This document shows, piece by piece, positions 32,946 through 41,660 of a stretch of DNA of 64,000 bases. Numbering within the stretch: position 1 is the first letter of the stretch; each line of letters begins with the position of its first letter. Source of the DNA: Kallotenue papyrolyticum. GTDB taxonomy: Bacteria; Chloroflexota; Chloroflexia; Chloroflexales; Kallotenuaceae. The notes below the pieces were generated by a model. The model was not told the DNA's origin, made no database searches, and saw only the letters and a program-made list of their open reading frames with translations. The stretch spans positions 124,001 to 188,000 of the forward strand of contig NZ_JAGA01000001.1 of the NCBI RefSeq assembly GCF_000526415.1, in the 5' to 3' direction. A program made the position numbers and the translations under genes.

Positions 32946-32960
32946 GGAAAGCGTTGTCTA
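32946..32960 (+). promoter_or_regulatory. LacI-type operator O1 at the importer start site
   Basis: GGAAAGCGTTGTCTA covers the predicted +1 of the importer promoter, where a repressor would block initiation. It matches the two other sites here at 12-13 of 15 positions. Confidence 0.6.
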
Positions 32961-32965
32961 TATAA

Positions 32966-32994
32966 AATATATTATGACTCATCCAGGCTGTCAA
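32966..32994 (-). promoter_or_regulatory. Sigma-70 promoter of the sugar importer operon
   Basis: On the minus strand a perfect TTGACA (32989-32994) is 17 bp from TATATT (32966-32971). The predicted start is near 32959, with a leader of about 66 nt. Confidence 0.75.
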
Positions 32995-33011
32995 GAGGTT
33001 TGCGCCAAGAG

Positions 33012-33026
33012 TTGACAGCGCTTTCC
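33012..33026 (-). promoter_or_regulatory. LacI-type operator O2 over the xylanase -35
   Basis: Read on the minus strand: GGAAAGCGCTGTCAA. It covers the -35 and the start of the spacer of the xylanase promoter. Confidence 0.6.
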
Positions 33027-33040
33027 TGATCGTTGATAAT
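33012..33040 (+). promoter_or_regulatory. Sigma-70 promoter of the xylanase gene
   Basis: A perfect TTGACA (33012-33017) is 17 bp from GATAAT (33035-33040). The predicted start near 33047 leaves a long leader of about 195 nt before the ATG at 33243. The 349 nt between the importer and the xylanase therefore hold two divergent promoters and three operators. Confidence 0.75.
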
Positions 33041-33147
33041 AGGCGGGCGAGCACCCATTCAGATGCCGTTCAAGGAGGCAACCAGGCCGCCTAGGCAGCG
33101 CAACCCTGCGCTGTGGTCCGGCGTTACACGCAACGGAGTGAGCTAAG

Positions 33148-33162
33148 CTGATAGCGTTTTCC
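33148..33162 (-). promoter_or_regulatory. LacI-type operator O3 in the xylanase leader
   Basis: Read on the minus strand: GGAAAACGCTATCAG. It lies about 100 bp downstream of the xylanase start site; its distance from O2 (136 bp) would allow looping or road-block repression. Confidence 0.5.
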
Positions 33163-33242
33163 TGGTTTGCCGCGCGCAGCGGCAACTCACCGAGGGGATG
33201 CGGCTTGGCCTGAGCCAGGCCAGGGACACAGGAGGAGAGCGC

Positions 33243-34241
33243 ATGGACGATCATGCCCAGGCGCCGCGGCCACCGTTACGCGCGTTGGCCGAGCGCTGCC
33301 ACTTCGCGATCGGTGCAGCGGTTGCGACGCAACCCTTGCTCAACGGCGAACCCGACTATTGCGCGCTGCTGGCCCGCGAATTCAATGTCCTCGTGGCCGA
33401 GAACATGATGAAGTGGGACGCGCTCAGTCCCGCGCCGGAACAGTACGACTGGACCGCCAGCGACGCGCTGGTGGCGTTTGCGGCCAAGCATGCTCAGCGG
33501 CTGCGCGGGCATACGCTGGTCTGGCATAACCAACTGCCGGCCTGGCTGCGCGATCGCTCCCTGAGCCGCACCGAGGCGTTGCGGCTGCTGGAAACACACA
33601 TCAAAACTGTCGTTGGCCGCTATCGCGGTCAGGTATGGGCCTGGGACGTCGTCAATGAGGCGATCGACGATTCAGGCGACTACCGTCGCACCTCTTTCTG
33701 GTTCCGCCACCTGGGCCCCGACTACATCGCACTGGCGTTTCAGTGGGCGCACGAGGCCGATCCCGATGCGCTGCTCTACTACAACGACTACAGCGCCGAA
33801 GGCATCTCGCCCAAATCGGACGCGATCTACCGCTTGGTGCGCGATCTCAAAGCGCAGGGCGTACCGATCCACGGTGTCGGCTGGCAGATGCATCTTATCG
33901 AAGGCTGGCGCCTGGAGGATCAACACCTCCGCAATGCGGAACGGCTGCGCGCGCTGGGGCTAGAACTGTCGATCACCGAGCTGGACGTGCGCCTGACGCT
34001 GCCGCCCAGTCCGGCGCAGCTCGACGGGCAGGCCGAGAGCTACCGCCAGGCGCTGAGCTTCGCGCTCGATCACTGTCGTGCGCTGCTGACCTGGGGCTTC
34101 AGCGACCGTTATTCCTGGATTCCGTCCTTTCAGCCCGGCACCGGCGCGGCGCTGCCCTTTGATGAGGCGTACGCGCCCAAGCCGGCCTACCACGCCCTGT
34201 GGCAGACCCTGGCTGCCCGCGCCGGGCAGCTTCACGCTTGA
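33243..34241 (+). CDS. Cytoplasmic GH10 endo-1,4-beta-xylanase
   Basis: This 332-aa protein is a single GH10 barrel without a signal peptide, so it probably cleaves imported xylo-oligosaccharides inside the cell. The acid/base is Glu139 in WDVVNEAID and the nucleophile is Glu246 in ITELDVRL. Substrate-binding features include ENMMKWD, RGHTLVWHNQLP and GWQMHL. The length is that of a minimal GH10. ATG at 33243 follows AGGAGAG. It is followed after 52 nt by the large secreted GH10, probably in the same transcript. Confidence 0.93.
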   Translation: MDDHAQAPRPPLRALAERCHFAIGAAVATQPLLNGEPDYCALLAREFNVLVAENMMKWDALSPAPEQYDWTASDALVAFAAKHAQRLRGHTLVWHNQLPAWLRDRSLSRTEALRLLETHIKTVVGRYRGQVWAWDVVNEAIDDSGDYRRTSFWFRHLGPDYIALAFQWAHEADPDALLYYNDYSAEGISPKSDAIYRLVRDLKAQGVPIHGVGWQMHLIEGWRLEDQHLRNAERLRALGLELSITELDVRLTLPPSPAQLDGQAESYRQALSFALDHCRALLTWGFSDRYSWIPSFQPGTGAALPFDEAYAPKPAYHALWQTLAARAGQLHA

Positions 34242-34293
34242 TGATTGGCGTGCGCGGGTGCGCGCCGCATTGCATACCAGAGGAGGTCGGACG

Positions 34294-37200
34294 ATGGCGA
34301 TGTGGATGCGATTGGGATTGATCCTGCTGCTGGCTGCTTGTGTTGTGGCACCAGCAACCCGACCGCAGCCGCCGGCGCATGCTGCCGAGAGCACGGTGAT
34401 CGTGCGCAGCGACTTCGAGGACGGCACGACCCAGGGCTGGGGGCCGCGCGGTAGCGGCGTGAGCGTCACCGCGGTGACGGAGGCGAGCCACGCCGGCAAC
34501 TACAGCCTCAAAACCACCGGTCGGAGCGCCAACTGGCACGGGCCAAGCCTCAACCTGCTAGGACGCTTGCAACCAGGCGTGATCTACGAGATCGAGGGCT
34601 ATGTGCGTCTGGTGACGGGTCAGCCCGCCAGCACGTTGAAGCTGACCATGCAGCGCACGCCCAGCGGCGGCGAGACGCAGTACGATCAGATCGCCGTTGC
34701 TGATGGCGTCAGCGATAGCGCCTGGACGCGTCTGTCCGGAAGCTATACCTTCTCCGGCGATGTTAGTGAGCTGCAACTCTACCTCGAAAGCTCCGACCCG
34801 ACCAGCCAGTACTACCTGGATGATCTGACCATCAGCCAGCTTTCCGATGGTGATGGTACGCCTGCGCCGGGCGTCAGCAGCGACTTCGAGGACGGCACAA
34901 CCCAGGGCTGGGGGCCGCGCATCGGACGCGAGCAGGTCACCGTCACCACGGCCGACCGCCACAGTGGTAGCTACAGCCTGCTGACTACCGGGCGCCAACA
35001 GTCTTACGATGGGCCAAGCCTCAACATCCTGGGGCGTATGACGCGCGGCGCGCGCTACCACGTCTCGGTGTGGGTCAAACTGGCGCCGGGCGAGCCCGAC
35101 AGCCTCATCCGTGTGAGTATTGAGCGCCGCTACCAGGGCTCGACCAACTACGACACCGTGGTCGGCAACACGCCGGTGACCGCCAACGCCTGGGTCCAGT
35201 TGCAGGCTAACTACACGCTAACCACCCAGGTAGACGCGCTCTCGATCTACGTCGAGTCGGCCAGCGGCACGCCCTCGTTCTACATCGACGACTTCGCGCT
35301 GAGCTATGTGCCGCCGCAGCCCTTGCCGCCAATCCAGACCGATATTCCTTCGGTGTATCAAACCCTAGCCGACTATTTCCCGATCGGCGCGGCGATCGAG
35401 CCCTTCCAGCTCGACTCGCAGCGGCACGTGCAGTTGTTGACGCGCCATTTCAACGCCATCGTCGCCGAGAACGTGATGAAGCCAGGCCCGTTGCAGCCCT
35501 CCGAGGGCCAGTTCAACTGGGGACCTGCCGACCGCCTGGTGCAGTTCGCGCAGGAGCGCGGCATGCAGATGCGCGGCCACACCCTGGTCTGGCACAACCA
35601 GAACCCTGGCTGGCTCTTCCAGGATACCAATGGCCAACCGCTCCAGCCGACGCCGGAGCACAAGGCCCTGCTGTTGCAGCGCCTGGAGCAGCATATCCGC
35701 GCGGTCATGGGCCGCTACGCCGGCTTCATCCGCGATTGGGACGTGGTCAACGAGGTGGTCGATCCCAACCAGCCCGACTGCATGCGCCGCAGCCAGTGGT
35801 ACACGATCACCGGCCTCGACTATATCAAGACAGCGTTTCGCGTGGCGCGCGAGGTTGCGCCCAACGCCCGCCTGTACATCAACGACTACAGCACCACCGA
35901 TCCGCGCAAGCGTGAGTGCATCTACGACCTGGTGCGCCAGCTGAAAGCCCAGGGTGTGCCGATCGACGGCGTCGGCCACCAGATGCACATCAACATCGCC
36001 AGCCCGTCGGGCGCGGAGATCGAGCAGACCATCCAGCGCTTCGCCGATCTGGGCCTCGACAACCAGATCACCGAGCTGGATATGAGCCTGTACACCAACG
36101 ACAGCGATCGCTATACCACCATCCCCGAAGAGCTGCTGATCCGCCAGGGCTACCGCTACAAGGAGGTCTTCGCCGCCTTCAAGCACCAGCACGAGCATAT
36201 CAGCTCGGTGACCTTCTGGGGCATCGCCGACGATCATACCTGGCTGAAGAGCTTCCCGATCGAGCGTCTGGATCTGCCGCTGCTCTTCGACGAGCAGCAA
36301 CAGGCCAAGCCGGCCTACTGGGGCGTGGTCGATCCATCGCGGCTGCCGGTGCTGATTCAGCGCGGCGAGGTGCCGCAGGGCACGCCGACGATCGACGGCC
36401 AGACGGAGCTGCTCTGGGAGATGCTGCCGGCGACCGAGGTGCGCGCGGAGAGCAGCCTGGGCGTGCGCTTTCGGCTGCTCTGGGACGAGACCAGCCTGTA
36501 TGTGCTGGCCGAGGTGCAGGATGCCACGCCTGACCGTGAGGATCGCGTCGAGCTGTTCCTGGACGAGGACAACGCCAAAAGCACAAGCTACCAGAGCGAC
36601 GATCGCCATCTGCTGATCCGGCGTGACGTCTGCGCCTGGCCCGAAGCGCGCTACCGCTCCCTGCTGCCGGTCCTGCTGCACGGCGCGCCGATGCAGAGCA
36701 ACGCCTCTCCGCCGGCGCCGGCTGCCGCGCAGCCGCAGTCCTGTGAGAACGCGCGCGTGGTACCGACCCCAACCGGTTATCGCGTCGAGGTGGTTATCCC
36801 CCTGTCCGGCGCGGCGACGCTGGGGCAGCAGCTCGGCTTCGATCTGCGCGTTACCGACGCCAGCCGCGCTGACGCGCCGCTCTCCTGGAGCGACACTACC
36901 CATGCCCAGGACCAGGATACCTCCAAATGGGGCGTGCTGACCCTGGCGCCGGCCATCAAACTTGCGCGCGCGCTGCCGGGCACACCGACGATTGACGCGC
37001 AGATCGATGCGCTGTGGGCTGACGCGCCGCCGATCACGACAGCGACTTGGGTGCAGGGCAGCAGTGGCGCGACGGCCACCGTGCGCCTCCTGTGGGACGA
37101 TAGGCACCTCTATGTCCTGGCCGAGGTCAGCGATGGGCTGCTGAGCAAGGCCAGCGCCAATCCCTGGGAGCAGGACTCGGTCGAGATCTTTGTCGATCAG

Positions 37201-37527
37201 AACAATGCCAAGACGAGCAGCTACCAGGCGGATGATGGCCAGTACCGCGTCAACTACGACAACGAGCAGAGCTTCGGTGGCGCGGCCTCGGCCGAGAAGC
37301 TGACGAGCGCCACGCGCCTGATCCCCGGTGGGTATGTGGTCGAAGCCGCGATCGCGCTGGACGCGATCGCGCCACGTGCCGGTCTGTTGCTTGGCTTTGA
37401 CGTGCAGGTCAACGACGACGCCAACGGCGACGGCGCGCGCGACGGCGTCGTGACGTGGAACGATCGCAGCGGTCAGGCCTACCGCGATGCTTCGCGCTTC
37501 GGGGTTGTGGAGCTGGTGGCGCGCTGA
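34294..37527 (+). CDS. Secreted modular xylanase CBM22-CBM22-GH10-CBM9-CBM9
   Basis: This 1077-aa enzyme has a signal peptide (LGLILLLAACVVAPA, cleavage near HAAES). Two similar beta-sandwich modules follow (about 36-185 and 195-345; both start with DFEDGTTQGWGPR), matching CBM22. The GH10 barrel spans about 358-685, with acid/base Glu487 in WDVVNEVVD and nucleophile Glu594 in ITELDMSL. Two CBM9-like modules end the protein (about 690-886 and 894-1077; each begins GTPTID and contains LYVLAEV and NAK[ST]SSYQ-like features). This order is that of large thermophile xylanases such as Thermotoga XynA. ATG at 34294 follows GAGGAGG. No S-layer anchor is visible. It degrades xylan outside and feeds the divergent importer. 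Confidence 0.93.
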   Translation: MAMWMRLGLILLLAACVVAPATRPQPPAHAAESTVIVRSDFEDGTTQGWGPRGSGVSVTAVTEASHAGNYSLKTTGRSANWHGPSLNLLGRLQPGVIYEIEGYVRLVTGQPASTLKLTMQRTPSGGETQYDQIAVADGVSDSAWTRLSGSYTFSGDVSELQLYLESSDPTSQYYLDDLTISQLSDGDGTPAPGVSSDFEDGTTQGWGPRIGREQVTVTTADRHSGSYSLLTTGRQQSYDGPSLNILGRMTRGARYHVSVWVKLAPGEPDSLIRVSIERRYQGSTNYDTVVGNTPVTANAWVQLQANYTLTTQVDALSIYVESASGTPSFYIDDFALSYVPPQPLPPIQTDIPSVYQTLADYFPIGAAIEPFQLDSQRHVQLLTRHFNAIVAENVMKPGPLQPSEGQFNWGPADRLVQFAQERGMQMRGHTLVWHNQNPGWLFQDTNGQPLQPTPEHKALLLQRLEQHIRAVMGRYAGFIRDWDVVNEVVDPNQPDCMRRSQWYTITGLDYIKTAFRVAREVAPNARLYINDYSTTDPRKRECIYDLVRQLKAQGVPIDGVGHQMHINIASPSGAEIEQTIQRFADLGLDNQITELDMSLYTNDSDRYTTIPEELLIRQGYRYKEVFAAFKHQHEHISSVTFWGIADDHTWLKSFPIERLDLPLLFDEQQQAKPAYWGVVDPSRLPVLIQRGEVPQGTPTIDGQTELLWEMLPATEVRAESSLGVRFRLLWDETSLYVLAEVQDATPDREDRVELFLDEDNAKSTSYQSDDRHLLIRRDVCAWPEARYRSLLPVLLHGAPMQSNASPPAPAAAQPQSCENARVVPTPTGYRVEVVIPLSGAATLGQQLGFDLRVTDASRADAPLSWSDTTHAQDQDTSKWGVLTLAPAIKLARALPGTPTIDAQIDALWADAPPITTATWVQGSSGATATVRLLWDDRHLYVLAEVSDGLLSKASANPWEQDSVEIFVDQNNAKTSSYQADDGQYRVNYDNEQSFGGAASAEKLTSATRLIPGGYVVEAAIALDAIAPRAGLLLGFDVQVNDDANGDGARDGVVTWNDRSGQAYRDASRFGVVELVAR

Positions 37528-37548
37528 GGAGCGGCGCGCCGCGACGAG

Positions 37549-37574
37549 GGCGCGGCGGTGCTTACCGCCGCGCC
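37549..37574. terminator. Bidirectional hairpin between the xylanase and niaR
   Basis: An 11-bp perfect stem (GGCGCGGCGGT / ACCGCCGCGCC) with a GCTT loop lies between convergent genes, immediately next to the niaR stop. No T-tract. Confidence 0.6.
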
Positions 37575-37575
37575 G

Positions 37576-38118
37576 CTATTCTACCAGGTAGCCCTTGGCG
37601 CGCAGCACCTCGCGGGCGCGCTCCAGGGCGCTGCGCCGCCGCGCGGCCAGCGTATGCAGGTGCAGCCCGTCGGTCAGTTCGCTGAGCAGATGGGCTTGGC
37701 TCGCGCGCAGCTGGGCCATGAACTGCGCCACATCGGCGCGCGAGGCAAGGTGCAGCGCGCCGCGCAGCTCGCCGTAGAGCGGATGGGCCACGATCACGTC
37801 TTCGACCTCGACGCCGGCATCCACCAGCGCCAGCAGCTCGTCCTCGGTCTGTTCGGGCGTATGGCGCACGGCTACGACCATGCGTTCGAGTGCTGGTCCA
37901 GGCTGCGCCAGCCAGTAGCCGCGCGGACTGGCCTGGATCGGCAGCCCGCTGGCGCGCAGCACGGCGATATCCTGCACGATCACCTGGCGACTGACGCCAA
38001 ACCGCGCCGCCAGCTCGCTGCCGGTGAGCGGGTCGGACGCCGTGCTCAGCAGCTCGCTCAGCGCCTGGCGACGTTCAGCGGTGGCGCTGGCGGCGCTTAG
38101 AGATTGATACGCATCCAT
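37576..38118 (-). CDS. niaR: NAD-biosynthesis repressor NiaR (HTH + 3H domain)
   Basis: This 180-aa protein has an N-terminal HTH_11 domain (LTGSELAARFGVSRQVIVQDIAVLRASGLPI) and a C-terminal 3H domain whose His residues (IVAHPLYGEL, ALHLAS, GLHLHTL) bind a metal and the nicotinate co-repressor. NiaR represses NAD synthesis and niacin uptake genes when niacin is present. It is the last gene of nadC-nadA-nadB-niaR and overlaps nadB by 22 nt, so it probably controls its own operon through the dyad at 41617-41639. Confidence 0.9.
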   Translation of the reverse strand: MDAYQSLSAASATAERRQALSELLSTASDPLTGSELAARFGVSRQVIVQDIAVLRASGLPIQASPRGYWLAQPGPALERMVVAVRHTPEQTEDELLALVDAGVEVEDVIVAHPLYGELRGALHLASRADVAQFMAQLRASQAHLLSELTDGLHLHTLAARRRSALERAREVLRAKGYLVE

Positions 38119-39671
38119 CGGTCCTGCTCATCTGCGGCCGGCGCGTCGCTGCGGTAGTGGCAGCCACGGCTGCGCCGGTTGCGCAACGCGGCCTGTGCGA
38201 CCGCCACGGCGCTCTCCGCCGCGGCGCGCAGGCGCAACAACTCGGTGTTGGGTTGCTGGGTATGATACAGGAGCAGCACCTGGTGCCGCAAGCTACGGAG
38301 GTGATCCAGTGCGGCGCGTAGCCCGCTGGCCTGCCGGACGAGCCCGACGCCGCGTTCCATGATGGCGCCGATGCGCGCGCGCAGTTCGGCGTAGACCTCC
38401 GGCTGGGGCGGGTCCGCGCCCTGGGGTACGGCAGGCGGCGCGCAGGGCGGCGGCGCGGCGCGGGTGTGCAGAATATGTTGCGCGGCGCGCGCGCCCCAGA
38501 CTACCCCTTCCAGCAGCGAGGTGCTGGCCAGCCGGTTGGCGCCATGCAGGCCGCTGCAGGCCGTCTCGCCCACGGCGTAGAGCCCCGGCAGGCTGGTGCG
38601 GCCCCACGTATCCACGGCGACGCCGCCGCAGGTGTAGTGCGCCGCGGGTGCGACCGGCAGCGGCGCGCGGGTGATGTCCAGGCCGTAGCCGGCGCACTGC
38701 GCCGTGATCGTGGGAAAGCGCCGGCGGATCTGCTCCGCCGGGAGCGCGCCGGCTAGATCGAGCCAGACATGCGGCAGATCGCGCGCGGCCATCTCGCTGA
38801 CGATCGCGCGGGCCACCACGTCACGCGGGGCCAGGTCGCGCCACTGCGGCGCGTAGCGCGCCATAAAGGGCTCGCCCATGTCGTTGAGCAGCCGCGCGCC
38901 GGCGCCACGCACCGCTTCCGAGATCAGATACGCCGGCGCGTCCGGCAGCGCCAGCGCGGTGGGGTGGAACTGGACATACTCCAGGTCGGCCAGGCGCGCT
39001 CCGACGGCTGCCGCCAGCGCCACGCCGGCGCCGACTGCCGCGGGCGGATTGCTGCTGCGTCGGTAGATCGCCGCCAGACCGCCGGTTGCCAGCACCGTCG
39101 CGCCGGCGACGATCAGCCGCCAGCTTTGGGCTGCCACATCCCAGCACAGGGCCCCGGCACAGGCGCGTCGGTCGGGCGTGGTGAGCAGGGCGGTGGCGAC
39201 CTGCCCGCTCAGCAGCGTGACGCGCGGGTGAGCGCGTAGCGCGTCGATCAGCGCGCGTTGCAGCGCCTGGCCGGTGGCGTCGGCCACATGGATGATGCGC
39301 GGGCAGCGATGCCCGCCCTCCAGGGTGAGCGCCAGCGCGCCATCGGCCTCACGGTCGAAGGCCACGCCCAGGCGCTCAAGCAGCACCTGCTCCACCAGAC
39401 GCGGTCCCGCCCGCGCTAGCAGCCGCACCGCTGCGCGCCGGTTCGCGCCCGCGCCCGCCAGCAGGATATCCTCCTCCAACCATGCGGCCTGATCGTCGCG
39501 GCCACGGTACACGATCCCGCCTTGGGCATGCCAGGTATTGGTGGCGTGGGCATCGGCCGCCGCGCTGATCACCACCACGGGCAGCCCGGCGTCGGCCAGG
39601 CGCAGCGCGGCTGTGCCGCCGGCGATGCCGCAGCCGATCACCAGCGCGGGTGTGCGCAGCTGCTCCAGCAT
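38097..39671 (-). CDS. nadB: L-aspartate oxidase NadB
   Basis: This 524-aa flavoenzyme oxidises aspartate to iminoaspartate for quinolinate synthesis. The FAD motif GCGIAGGTAAL lies at the N-terminus. HATNTWHAQGG, MARYAP...DVVARAI and HYTCGGVAVD follow, and GLYAVGETACSGLHGANRLAS is the family signature for the second flavin-contact region. The C-terminal helical domain is somewhat short. The ATG at 39671 is 3 nt after the nadA stop, and the 3' end overlaps niaR. It works with NadA next to it. Confidence 0.95.
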   Translation of the reverse strand: MLEQLRTPALVIGCGIAGGTAALRLADAGLPVVVISAAADAHATNTWHAQGGIVYRGRDDQAAWLEEDILLAGAGANRRAAVRLLARAGPRLVEQVLLERLGVAFDREADGALALTLEGGHRCPRIIHVADATGQALQRALIDALRAHPRVTLLSGQVATALLTTPDRRACAGALCWDVAAQSWRLIVAGATVLATGGLAAIYRRSSNPPAAVGAGVALAAAVGARLADLEYVQFHPTALALPDAPAYLISEAVRGAGARLLNDMGEPFMARYAPQWRDLAPRDVVARAIVSEMAARDLPHVWLDLAGALPAEQIRRRFPTITAQCAGYGLDITRAPLPVAPAAHYTCGGVAVDTWGRTSLPGLYAVGETACSGLHGANRLASTSLLEGVVWGARAAQHILHTRAAPPPCAPPAVPQGADPPQPEVYAELRARIGAIMERGVGLVRQASGLRAALDHLRSLRHQVLLLYHTQQPNTELLRLRAAAESAVAVAQAALRNRRSRGCHYRSDAPAADEQDRWMRINL

Positions 39672-39674
39672 GGC

Positions 39675-40733
39675 TCAGCCGATCGCCAGCATGCGCTCGA
39701 TCGCCTGCCGCGCGCGCGAACGCACCGGTTCGGCGACCTCCACAACGTACTGCGTGCGCTGCAGCGCCAGCAGCGTATCGGCCAGCCGAATCTGGTTCAT
39801 GTGGCGACAGCGGATCGAGCACATGCGCACCAGCTCGCGGTCGGGATAGGCCGCAGCGATGTTATCGCCCATGGCGCACTCGGTCAGCAGCAGAAAGCGT
39901 CCCGTCGGGTGGCGTTCGATGAAGCGCAGCATCGCGCTGGTGCTGCCGGCGAAGTCGGCGGCGGCGACGACCTCGGGCGCGCACTCCGGATGGGCCAGCA
40001 CCACCACATCCGGAAGCGCCTGACGCGCCTGGTGGATGTCGGCCACGCTGAAGCGCTCGTGCACCTCGCAGCGCCCGTGCCACCCGATCATCTGGTAATC
40101 GACGGTGGTGTCGTGGGGCCGTGGCCGGCGCGTGGGCACGATGATATGCCGTCCGGTCTCCTGCGCCACGTTGCGCGCCAGGTATTCGTCGGGCACGAAG
40201 ATCACCGTGTCGCTGCGCAGCGCTTCAACCACCGCCACGGCATTGCCCGAGGTGCAGCAGATATCGGCTTCGGCTTTGACCTCAGCGTAGGTGTTGATGT
40301 ACGCCACCACCGGCACGCCCGGATAGCGCGCGCGCAACTGGCGCACATCCTCGGCGGTGATGCTCTCGGCCAGCGAGCACCCCGCCGGCAGCGCCGGGAT
40401 CAGCACGGTTTTGTCGGGATTGAGGATGTGGGCCGTTTCGGCCATGAAGCGCACGCCGCAGAAGACGATCAGCTCGCAGGTGGTGGCGGCGGCGCGGCGG
40501 CTCAGCTCCAGCGAATCGCCGACATAGTCGGGCACGGTGTGGAACAGGGCCGGCTCCATGTAGTTGTGGCCCAGGATCACGGCGTTGCGCGCGGCCTTGA
40601 GCTCCAGGATTTGCGCGGCCAGTTCGGCCTGATACCACAGTTCGGCGGCGGGCGCGAACCAGCCCAGCCGCGCCTGGAGCTGTTCGTAGATCGCGGCGAC
40701 GCTGCGGGACGTGACAGCGGATAATACAGCCAT
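39675..40733 (-). CDS. nadA: Quinolinate synthase NadA
   Basis: This 352-aa enzyme condenses iminoaspartate with dihydroxyacetone phosphate to quinolinate and holds one 4Fe-4S cluster. The three expected cluster cysteines lie in PAGCSLAES, HPECAPEV and the MCSIRCRHMNQI segment. Other signatures are ILGHNYMEPA, VAYINTYAEVKAEADICCTSGNA and FVPDEYLARNVA. The N-terminus is a helical extension. It lies 17 nt after the nadC stop. Confidence 0.95.
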   Translation of the reverse strand: MAVLSAVTSRSVAAIYEQLQARLGWFAPAAELWYQAELAAQILELKAARNAVILGHNYMEPALFHTVPDYVGDSLELSRRAAATTCELIVFCGVRFMAETAHILNPDKTVLIPALPAGCSLAESITAEDVRQLRARYPGVPVVAYINTYAEVKAEADICCTSGNAVAVVEALRSDTVIFVPDEYLARNVAQETGRHIIVPTRRPRPHDTTVDYQMIGWHGRCEVHERFSVADIHQARQALPDVVVLAHPECAPEVVAAADFAGSTSAMLRFIERHPTGRFLLLTECAMGDNIAAAYPDRELVRMCSIRCRHMNQIRLADTLLALQRTQYVVEVAEPVRSRARQAIERMLAIG

Positions 40734-40750
40734 GGGCGTGGTGCTCCTCC

Positions 40751-41614
40751 CTAAAGCGCTTCCAGCAGTAGGCTCAGATCGAGCGCCGGCGCGGAATGCG
40801 TCAGCGCGCCGACCGAGATGTAGTCCACACCGGTGGCGGCCACGGCGGCGACATTGGCCAGCGTGATGTTCCCCGATGCTTCCAGCGGCACGCGTCCGGC
40901 AGCGAGTGCCACCGCTGCGCGCAGCTCGTCGAGCGACATGTTGTCGAGCAGGATGCGATCAACCGCCAGCTCCAGCGCGATGCGCAGCTCGTCCAGGCTG
41001 CACACCTCGACCTCGATCGCGCGGCCCAGGGGATCGCCCGCGCGCACGCGCGCCACCGCTGCCGCCAGCCCGCCGGCAGCGGCGATGTGGTTCTCCTTGA
41101 TCAAGACCATCTCGGCCAGGTGCTGGCGATGGTTCTGCCCGCCGCCCAGGCGCACGGCCCACTTGCTCAGCAGGCGCAGGCCGGGCGCTGTCTTGCGCGT
41201 GTCGAGGATGATCGCCCGCGTGCCGGCCACTGCTGCGACGTACTGCCGCGTCAGTGTGGCAATGCCCGACATATACTGCAGCAGGTTGAGCAGCGTGCGC
41301 TCGCCGCTGAGCACGGCGCGACCCGGCCCCACGATGCGTGCCAGCGGCATACCGGCCTCGATCGTGGCACCGTCGGCCACCAGCGGCTGCCAGCGCAGCT
41401 GTGGATCGAGCAGCGCCACCAGCCGCTCGGCCACGGCCAGCCCGGCGATCACGCCTGGAGCTTTGGCCCACAGCGTGGCCACTACCTGCGCCGTGGCCGG
41501 CACGGTACAGAGCGTGGTAACATCCTCGGCGTAGCGGTCCTCGGCCAGCGCGCGGCGGAGGAGCGCATCGAGCTCTGCCGTTGCGTCGGCGAACTGGTCG
41601 ATTGGCGTGTGCAT
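40751..41614 (-). CDS. nadC: Nicotinate-nucleotide pyrophosphorylase (quinolinate phosphoribosyltransferase) NadC
   Basis: This 287-aa enzyme makes nicotinate mononucleotide from quinolinate and PRPP. Signatures: EDVTTLCTVPA, ERTLLNLLQYMSGIAT, DTRKTAPGLRLLSKWAV and ENHIAAAGG, with the C-terminal PRPP region LLDNMSLDEL and EASGNITLANV. I start at ATG 41614 (MHTPIDQ). The upstream in-frame ATG at 41626 lies inside the -10 of the predicted promoter, so the leader would be only about 4 nt. It heads the NAD operon. Confidence 0.94.
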   Translation of the reverse strand: MHTPIDQFADATAELDALLRRALAEDRYAEDVTTLCTVPATAQVVATLWAKAPGVIAGLAVAERLVALLDPQLRWQPLVADGATIEAGMPLARIVGPGRAVLSGERTLLNLLQYMSGIATLTRQYVAAVAGTRAIILDTRKTAPGLRLLSKWAVRLGGGQNHRQHLAEMVLIKENHIAAAGGLAAAVARVRAGDPLGRAIEVEVCSLDELRIALELAVDRILLDNMSLDELRAAVALAAGRVPLEASGNITLANVAAVAATGVDYISVGALTHSAPALDLSLLLEAL

Positions 41615-41616
41615 CG

Positions 41617-41652
41617 CAGACGGCATTCTACGCCGTCTGGCTGTCTTGTCAA
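41617..41652 (-). promoter_or_regulatory. nadCAB-niaR promoter with NiaR-operator candidate
   Basis: On the minus strand TTGACA (41647-41652) is 16 bp from TAGAAT (41625-41630). An inverted repeat, CAGACGGC (41617-41624) / GCCGTCTG (41632-41639), frames the -10 with a 7-nt centre. A second TTGACA copy lies 12 bp upstream. A repressor on the dyad would block the polymerase. The predicted start is only about 4 nt from the nadC ATG. Confidence 0.65.
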
Positions 41653-41660
41653 GTGGCTTG

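Noticed and set aside
35365-37107. 580-aa open frame on the minus strand inside the xylanase
   Set aside because: Composition (Arg/His/Asp-rich) and exact antisense position show it is a shadow of the GH10/CBM9 coding sequence.
41615-41626. Longer nadC start
   Set aside because: The ATG at 41626 overlaps the predicted -10, so it cannot be in the transcript from that promoter.
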